Source: Lachnospiraceae bacterium (lineage in GTDB: Bacteria; Bacillota; Clostridia; Lachnospirales; Bianqueaceae). From it: 32,885 bases of DNA. The translations under genes were made by a program, and so were the position numbers. Location: positions 1 to 32,885 of the forward strand of contig JABUST010000189.1 of NCBI GenBank assembly GCA_021442595.1, written 5' to 3'. Below the pieces are notes generated by a model. The model searched no databases, had not been told where the DNA came from, and saw only the letters and a list, made by a program, of their open reading frames with translations. Below are positions 27,279 through 32,885 of this stretch, piece after piece; the first letter of the stretch is position 1; each line of letters starts with the position of its first letter.

Positions 27279-27860
27279 ATGGCCATTGTTAAAACTGACC
27301 GTCGCTCTATTCGCACCAGAAAGGCCATTCGCAATGCATTTGCCCAGCTTTTCAGCGAGAAGGGCTTTGCTGCTTTCACCATCAGCGATCTGACCGAGCG
27401 AGCCAACATCAATCGGAAGACCTTTTATAACTATTATCCTTCCCTGAAGGTTCTGGCCGAAGAGATCACCTCCGAGATCACCGAAGGCTTTGTTTCTTTG
27501 CTTTCAGAGATCGATTTTGATAAGCCAAGGCCGGATTTCAAGGCTTTTGCCACCAAGCTGACCACCTATCTCCATGAGGAATCCGAACTATTCAAGAATC
27601 TGTTCTCCTCTGAACACCATCTGTCTTTCATGAACAGACTCACCCCCTCCCTGAAAGCCAGAGCTAAAGCCCTCCTGATGCCTCGCACCGATGCTCAGGA
27701 GGATGATATCGATTATGCCATCGACTACTCCATCACAGGTTTTATCGCAGTTTTACAAAGTTGGCTGAAAAGCGAGCATAAAAAAAGCCCCGCCGAGATC
27801 GCAGCCATCCTGGAGGGCATGCTGAACGGGGGATTTGCTTCCTTAATGCATAAAAATTGA
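27279..27860 (+). CDS. TetR/AcrR family transcriptional regulator
   Basis: TRKAIRNAFAQLFSEKGFAAFTISDLTERANINRKTFYNYY HTH; SD GAAAGGAGG; start at 27279 instead of ORF-track 27201. Confidence 0.92.
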   Translation: MAIVKTDRRSIRTRKAIRNAFAQLFSEKGFAAFTISDLTERANINRKTFYNYYPSLKVLAEEITSEITEGFVSLLSEIDFDKPRPDFKAFATKLTTYLHEESELFKNLFSSEHHLSFMNRLTPSLKARAKALLMPRTDAQEDDIDYAIDYSITGFIAVLQSWLKSEHKKSPAEIAAILEGMLNGGFASLMHKN

Positions 27861-27942
27861 ACCCGGAGCCTTCTCCCTAAAAAGACCAAAAAACACAATT
27901 CTCTCCCCGAACAAGCTCGTCAGCCGCAAGGCGCCTTATCGC

Positions 27943-27989
27943 AAAAAAGGCACTGCAGGATCAGAAGTTCTGATCTGCAGTGCCTTTTT
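27943..27989. terminator. Bidirectional intrinsic terminator between convergent genes
   Basis: AAAAAAGGCACTGCAGGATCAGAAGTTCTGATCTGCAGTGCCTTTTT: long near-perfect hairpin with A and T tracts. Confidence 0.9.
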
Positions 27990-28020
27990 CAGTATCTTTA
28001 TTTACCGGCTTCGCCCGGGA

Positions 28021-29070
28021 TTAGTCGATGGCTACCTCTCTATGCGCTTCAGCGCTGCGGTAGATGGCATCCAGCATTTTCTGGATGGTCACCGCATCCT
28101 CGATGGGGGAGATGGGAGTCTTGTCATTGTTTACGCAGTCCAAGAAGTGAGCGATCTCATTCTCAAACATGTTGGTCTTCGTGACCTCGGGCTCGTAATC
28201 ATCCAGATAGCCCTCTTCATTCTCTCCATAGATGTGCAGAGGCTCGAAGGTGCATCCTGCCTTAGTGCCGAAGATCTGGGTGGTCGCCTGACCGTTGGCA
28301 TTCTGCGCCCAGGCAATCTCAGCAATCATGGTCTTTCCCCCTTCAAACCGGAAGAACACATTTGCAGAGTCCTCGGTGTCAAATACGCCACGGCCCTTCT
28401 CAAAGGGTTCCCAGCGGTGAATGCCCTTGGTGGTCCAGTTACCGATGCGGTAAGAAGTTTCAGCAGAGCAGGTAACCGGAGTGGGACGTCCCATCAGATA
28501 CCAGGTACGGTCGATGGCATGAACGCCAATGTCCAGCACAGGACCGCCGCCTGCCAGTTCCTTATCCGTAAACCAGCCACCGGGGGTTCCTCTGCGACGG
28601 GTGTACAGTGTCTTTGCGGCATATACATCACCGAAAACGCCCTGTTCCTTAAGCTCCATGTACTTTTGCTGCTCGTCGCCATATCTGGTGACCACAGCCA
28701 GCATAAATTTAACCCCTGCTTCCTTCACAGCCTTCTCAATGGCAAGACCCTGCTCCAGATTTGCAGCCAGGGGCTTCTCGCACAGAATGTTCTTTCCTGC
28801 CTTTGCCGCAGCGATGCATACCGGAGCATGCTGCCCTGTATAGGTGCAGACATCGATATAGTCCACGTCCACATTTGCCATAAGCTCTTCCACAGTTGTG
28901 AAATAGTGGGGAATGCCGAACTTCTCAGCTGCGTCTTTGGCCCGTTCCACCACCAGATCGGCGATGGCGACCACTTCTACGCGGTCCGTAAGATTCTGGT
29001 AAGCGGGAAGGTGAGCGGAAGTGCAGATATTTCCTGCACCGATGATGCCGACTCTTAGTTTCTTTGCCAT
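28021..29070 (-). CDS. Gfo/Idh/MocA family oxidoreductase
   Basis: LRVGIIGAGNICTSAHLPAYQNL..AGKNILCEKPLAANLEQGLAIEKAVKEAGV..GGGPVLDIGVHAIDRTWYLMG. Confidence 0.95.
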   Translation of the reverse strand: MAKKLRVGIIGAGNICTSAHLPAYQNLTDRVEVVAIADLVVERAKDAAEKFGIPHYFTTVEELMANVDVDYIDVCTYTGQHAPVCIAAAKAGKNILCEKPLAANLEQGLAIEKAVKEAGVKFMLAVVTRYGDEQQKYMELKEQGVFGDVYAAKTLYTRRRGTPGGWFTDKELAGGGPVLDIGVHAIDRTWYLMGRPTPVTCSAETSYRIGNWTTKGIHRWEPFEKGRGVFDTEDSANVFFRFEGGKTMIAEIAWAQNANGQATTQIFGTKAGCTFEPLHIYGENEEGYLDDYEPEVTKTNMFENEIAHFLDCVNNDKTPISPIEDAVTIQKMLDAIYRSAEAHREVAID

Positions 29071-29200
29071 GATAAGGTGTCCCTTTCTGAATATAGGAAA
29101 TTGGTCAAAGGGGGCTTATTAAAAGCCTCTTAATAAGGCAGATTCTATGCCCAATCCTTCCCTGTGTCAAGTGAACACAGACTATCTGATCACAGGTAGT

Positions 29201-29722
29201 TTACGGCTCAATAGTTTGAACTACTTTTTCGATAAATTCTGTCCCGGGATACAAAACCACATTGTAGTATAGAGGCGTTCTGTAAACAATACAAAAGACT
29301 GCGTCTCCTTCCACATATATAGCATCATTAGGAAACTCCGAAGACGACTTCACACGCAGCAAAGCAGCTTTGATGTCTTTTTCCGGACAATGGAATGTCA
29401 CTTCAGTTGGTGAAATAATATCTCCCTTCTTTATCCTGCAAGGCATTCCTCCCATATGGTCCAGCAGAACCAACTCTGCTTTTTCTCTGAGCTCAACTGT
29501 GCCGCATTTAGTAGAAATTGACTCTGCTTGCAGCAATTGATCATGAGTCCGAAGATCATGAATTTCTATTGAATTCCAAAAGAAGATACCGGAGAGGATA
29601 CAAACAATAATAAAACAGGTCAGACTCAATGTCTTAATATGCCAACGTTCTTTGTTAATGCTAACAACAGCAATAACAATAACTGCGAAAAGAACATAAA
29701 TCAAAAATTCATAAAATCCCAT
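29201..29722 (-). CDS. Hypothetical protein with two N-terminal transmembrane segments
   Basis: 173 aa ORF with hydrophobic FLIYVLFAVIVIAVVSI and LSLTCFIIVCILSGIFF; SD-like aggag upstream; no recognised family. Confidence 0.55.
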   Translation of the reverse strand: MGFYEFLIYVLFAVIVIAVVSINKERWHIKTLSLTCFIIVCILSGIFFWNSIEIHDLRTHDQLLQAESISTKCGTVELREKAELVLLDHMGGMPCRIKKGDIISPTEVTFHCPEKDIKAALLRVKSSSEFPNDAIYVEGDAVFCIVYRTPLYYNVVLYPGTEFIEKVVQTIEP

Positions 29723-30018
29723 TTTACTTCTCCTTTCTTCACTCTGACCTTAACTAAAAACACGTACCCTCAGAAAACACCTAAGAGTAACATTAGGTAT
29801 GCATAGAGTGTATCATATGAGCTTATATGTTTCAACACAAACGACCTAAAGCAAAAAACAATCCGCTTATTTTCGGACACTTCAATGATATTGTATAATT
29901 CTTTTGACAAAACTCAAAATATACATTCTACTAATCTTTTTTCACTAAAACCCTCAACGCAATCTGACGAAAAAATGAACACAATCTTAGAACGACACAA
30001 CGGACGGAAGGATTAAAA

Positions 30019-30768
30019 TTATCTTTCCTTCTCGGTCATCCAGGAGCCTTCTGTCAGATCCCGGATGACCTGACCCGCCAGAATCAGACCGGCAGCAGCA
30101 GGCACAAAGGCCACACTGCCCGGACTCCGTCGACGGCCGGCATTCGATTCATCTTCATTTATCACAGACTTAATAGGCTTCTCTTTGGAATAGACAACCT
30201 TCAGCTTTTTGACGCCTCTTTTTTTCAGTTCCGACCGCATGATCTTCGCCAAGGGATCCATGGAAGTTTCATATATGTCAGCCACCTCCAGTCTGGTAGG
30301 GTCCAGCTTATTTCCGGTCCCCATGCTGCAGATGATGGGAATATCCAGCTCCCGGCACTTCATCACCAAAGCGATCTTTGCGCTGACCGTGTCGATGGCA
30401 TCCACCACATAATCATAGTCCTGCAGATCCAGCTGATCCAGGTTCTCAGGCAAGACAAACATGTCAGATGTCAAAATGTGCACATCCGGCCAAATATCCT
30501 TCAGTCTATGTTCTGCCGCCTGTACCTTGGGCATCCCCAAAGTCCCGGTGGTGGCAATAATCTGCCTGTTCAGGTTAGTGATATCCACCTTGTCATGATC
30601 CACCAGCAAAAGTGTCCCTACACCGCTTCTCACCAAAGCCTCTGCCACATAGCCACCGACGCCACCCAGCCCAAACAGAGCCACTTTGGCCTGCCGGAGC
30701 CGCTGCAGCCCGTCCTCTCCCAGAAGTCTGGCTGTGCGGGCGAATCTACTGTCCGTCTGAAGGTTCAC
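30019..30768 (-). CDS. tcdA: tRNA threonylcarbamoyladenosine dehydratase (ThiF/HesA/MoeB family)
   Basis: RFARTARLLGEDGLQRLRQAKVALFGLGGVGGYVAEALVRSGVG.. typical of YgdL/TcdA. Confidence 0.92.
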   Translation of the reverse strand: MNLQTDSRFARTARLLGEDGLQRLRQAKVALFGLGGVGGYVAEALVRSGVGTLLLVDHDKVDITNLNRQIIATTGTLGMPKVQAAEHRLKDIWPDVHILTSDMFVLPENLDQLDLQDYDYVVDAIDTVSAKIALVMKCRELDIPIICSMGTGNKLDPTRLEVADIYETSMDPLAKIMRSELKKRGVKKLKVVYSKEKPIKSVINEDESNAGRRRSPGSVAFVPAAAGLILAGQVIRDLTEGSWMTEKER

Positions 30769-30848
30769 AGAAATCTCCTTTTGATCTTCGTCATCATCGT
30801 TGCCTTATCTTAAACGTCCTTATCTCTGCCTTATCTAAAGCTTAGGCC

Positions 30849-32240
30849 TTATGCCTCTTCCGCCTTGTCCGCCGGCAGATCATCGATATACAGACCGCGG
30901 GACCACCGTCCGGTGAGAATGAACCAACCCAGCATAACCACGCTCATAAGGCTGCTGAGGGGCGCCGCCAGACCCAGAATAAACAGATTGACCCCGGGAA
31001 GTCCGGACAGGATGAACGTTAATGGAATCCTTCCCAGAAAGGTGCTGATGAGATTCTGAGTCATATTGAAGGTGGTCTTCCCCGCTCCGTTCAGCAGACC
31101 ACCCCAGCAGAAGATGATTACCGTCAGGATGCAGTCGTAGCTGTAAGCCTTCATGTACTGCCCTGCCAGCTCCAAAACTTCAGGATCGCGGGTAAACAGG
31201 GAAGGCATGGCCATGGGCCAGATCTGACAGACAATGAAAATGCCGACCTCCACTGCGAGGCAAAGCAGAATAGCTACAGAGACACTCTTTTTAGCCCGTT
31301 TCAGATTGCGGGCACCCACGCACTGGGCCACGATGACCGAGGAGGATGCGGAAAAGGCCGACTGGGGCATAAAAGCAAAACCTATAATCTTGTCTCCGAT
31401 ACCCATAGCCGCGCTGGCGGTCAGACCCATGGAATTGATGATGGCCGTAATGAACATGAAGCTCAGATGGATCAGAATACTCTGGAGTCCCATAGGAATT
31501 CCCACCTTGAAGATCTGCCCGGTAGTAGTCTTGTTAAAGCGAATGTCTTTCTTTGAAAAAGGAAAACCCATTCCCTTCTTCATAATAAAGATCAGACTGT
31601 ACACAAAGCTCACCGTCTGGGCCCCCACCGTAGCAATGGCGACGCCGGCTGCTCCCATTTTAAAAATTCCCGTGAGCACCAGATCCCCTACGATGTTGAC
31701 CACGCAGGCCACCCCTACAAACAGCAGAGGGCTTTTACTGTCACCCGCTGAACGAAGCAGGGCGCAGACAATGTTATAGCCGATAATCATGGGAATGCCC
31801 AGAGAGCAGATGATCATATACCTGCGCGCTTCATCCATGGCCTCCTCCGGCAGATTCAACAGCCGAAGGATGGTAGGGTAAAGAATCAACATCAATACGG
31901 TCATGAGAACACTCAGTACACCAAAGTCAATGATTGTATTCCCCACGATACGGGCGGCATCCTCGTGATCCCCTGCTCCGATTCTCTGGCCCAGCAGCAC
32001 GGTAGAACCGGCAGAAAGACCGATGGTCAGAAAGGTCAAAAGGCTTAAAGCCTGGGCTCCGGTAGCAACAGCGCTGACCCCGGCGGTGGAGGCAAAATTG
32101 CCCACAGTCAGGGTGTCCACTGTTCCGTACAGGGTCTGGAGTACATTGGAAAGAAGAAATGGAATAGTAAAAGAAATCAGATTCTTCACCAAAGGACCTT
32201 TTGTTAAATCGCCTTTTCTTGTCTGCGCAGCTTCGCTCAT
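30849..32240 (-). CDS. MATE family efflux transporter
   Basis: 463 aa, about 12 TM; GPLVKNLISFTIPFLLSNVLQTLYGTVDTLTVGNF; QSAFSASSSVIVAQCVGA. Confidence 0.95.
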   Translation of the reverse strand: MSEAAQTRKGDLTKGPLVKNLISFTIPFLLSNVLQTLYGTVDTLTVGNFASTAGVSAVATGAQALSLLTFLTIGLSAGSTVLLGQRIGAGDHEDAARIVGNTIIDFGVLSVLMTVLMLILYPTILRLLNLPEEAMDEARRYMIICSLGIPMIIGYNIVCALLRSAGDSKSPLLFVGVACVVNIVGDLVLTGIFKMGAAGVAIATVGAQTVSFVYSLIFIMKKGMGFPFSKKDIRFNKTTTGQIFKVGIPMGLQSILIHLSFMFITAIINSMGLTASAAMGIGDKIIGFAFMPQSAFSASSSVIVAQCVGARNLKRAKKSVSVAILLCLAVEVGIFIVCQIWPMAMPSLFTRDPEVLELAGQYMKAYSYDCILTVIIFCWGGLLNGAGKTTFNMTQNLISTFLGRIPLTFILSGLPGVNLFILGLAAPLSSLMSVVMLGWFILTGRWSRGLYIDDLPADKAEEA

Positions 32241-32264
32241 AGTTTTCTCCCGGTATATCTACAG

Positions 32265-32297
32265 AAAAACCCTCGAAACTTCCGTTTCGAGGGTTTT
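32265..32297 (-). terminator. Intrinsic terminator downstream of tRNA-Leu
   Basis: ACCCTCGAAAC-loop-GTTTCGAGGGT hairpin with flanking A/T tracts. Confidence 0.85.
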
Positions 32298-32300
32298 GAG

Positions 32301-32384
32301 TGCGGATGACAGGACTTGAACCTGCACGGTCTTGCAACCACAAGAACCTGAATCTTGCGCGTCTGCCAATTCCGCCACATCCGC
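32301..32384 (-). tRNA. tRNA-Leu (anticodon CAG)
   Basis: Minus strand GCGGATG..GGCGGAATTGGCAGACGC..CAAGA-TTCAGGT-TCTTG..GGTTCAAGTCC..CATCCGC-A; class II with long variable arm. Confidence 0.95.
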
Positions 32385-32411
32385 ATGGCCTTTTTTCAAA
32401 GGACAAGGGGT

Positions 32412-32440
32412 ATTATATCTCCCGGTCATTCAAATGTCAA
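32412..32440 (-). promoter_or_regulatory. Consensus sigma-A promoter for tRNA-Leu
   Basis: Minus strand TTGACA - 17 nt - TATAAT upstream of the tRNA. Confidence 0.9.
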
Positions 32441-32631
32441 CACCTTTTCTGCATTACAAAATGACTTCTTTTCTCGCCGGAATGCAGCCTCTTTGATCTC
32501 TGCAAAATAACTTTATCTCGTATTGGAATCCGACTTTTTCAGCCCAAACTTTATGCATGATACTTCTTTATGCAGTCATGTACAGTGCCGATCTATGATA
32601 CAATAAACCTAAACACACTTAGGAGGTTCCT

Positions 32632-32885
32632 ATGCCCGGATATATTGATTTTCATTGTGACACGCTTATGATGTTTGCCCACGAACCGTCCGCAGACATG
32701 ATCCAGAATCCCAACCGGATGGTGGACATAGACCGCCTGAACCGGGCCGGGTGTGCCGCTCAGTTCTTTGCCACCTTTATGCCGCCAGTTCCGGCCATGG
32801 AAAAGAGAGGCATGTCCGATGAAGACTACCGCTGCTGGGAAAGCGACGCCTTCCAGATGTACATGGCCATGAGAAGCCGCGGCGT
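32632..32885 (+). CDS. Membrane dipeptidase family (peptidase M19), partial at window end
   Basis: MPGYIDFHCDTLMMFAHE..NRMVDIDRLNRAGCAAQFFATF; SD AGGAGG; ORF open at window end. Confidence 0.88.
   Translation, partial: MPGYIDFHCDTLMMFAHEPSADMIQNPNRMVDIDRLNRAGCAAQFFATFMPPVPAMEKRGMSDEDYRCWESDAFQMYMAMRSRG

Noticed and set aside
1-32885. CRISPR array, transposase or prophage
   Set aside because: No regularly spaced repeats, transposase, integrase or phage structural motifs were seen in any ORF.

Overview
This window appears to be a chromosomal segment from a Clostridia/Lachnospiraceae-like Firmicute. That is inferred from gene content: a T-box leader, a FakA/DegV pair, PlsX and TlyA. Most of it is housekeeping: tyrS-pheS-pheT-rnz-tsaD behind a tyrosine T-box, tlyA, an M42 peptidase, fatty-acid kinase genes, plsX, tcdA, a MATE transporter and tRNA-Leu(CAG). 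The left end holds a surface/lipoprotein cluster with two leucine-rich-repeat proteins and two transglutaminase-like proteins. Between its convergent arms lies a clearly AT-richer three-gene cassette (about 1.6-5.4 kb). It encodes a GT2 glycosyltransferase, a 3-domain protein (RibD-like deaminase fold lacking its zinc ligands, SAM methyltransferase, SMUG2/DUF4918-like DNA glycosylase), and a nucleoside 2-deoxyribosyltransferase-like protein. This cassette is the best candidate for an undescribed nucleobase/nucleic-acid modification or conflict system. Other notable signals are a minus-strand intrinsic terminator inside an in-frame insertion of a convergent radical SAM gene, and a palindromic divergent-promoter/operator upstream of a TetR gene facing fakA. 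All calls come from reading the sequence; no searches were run.
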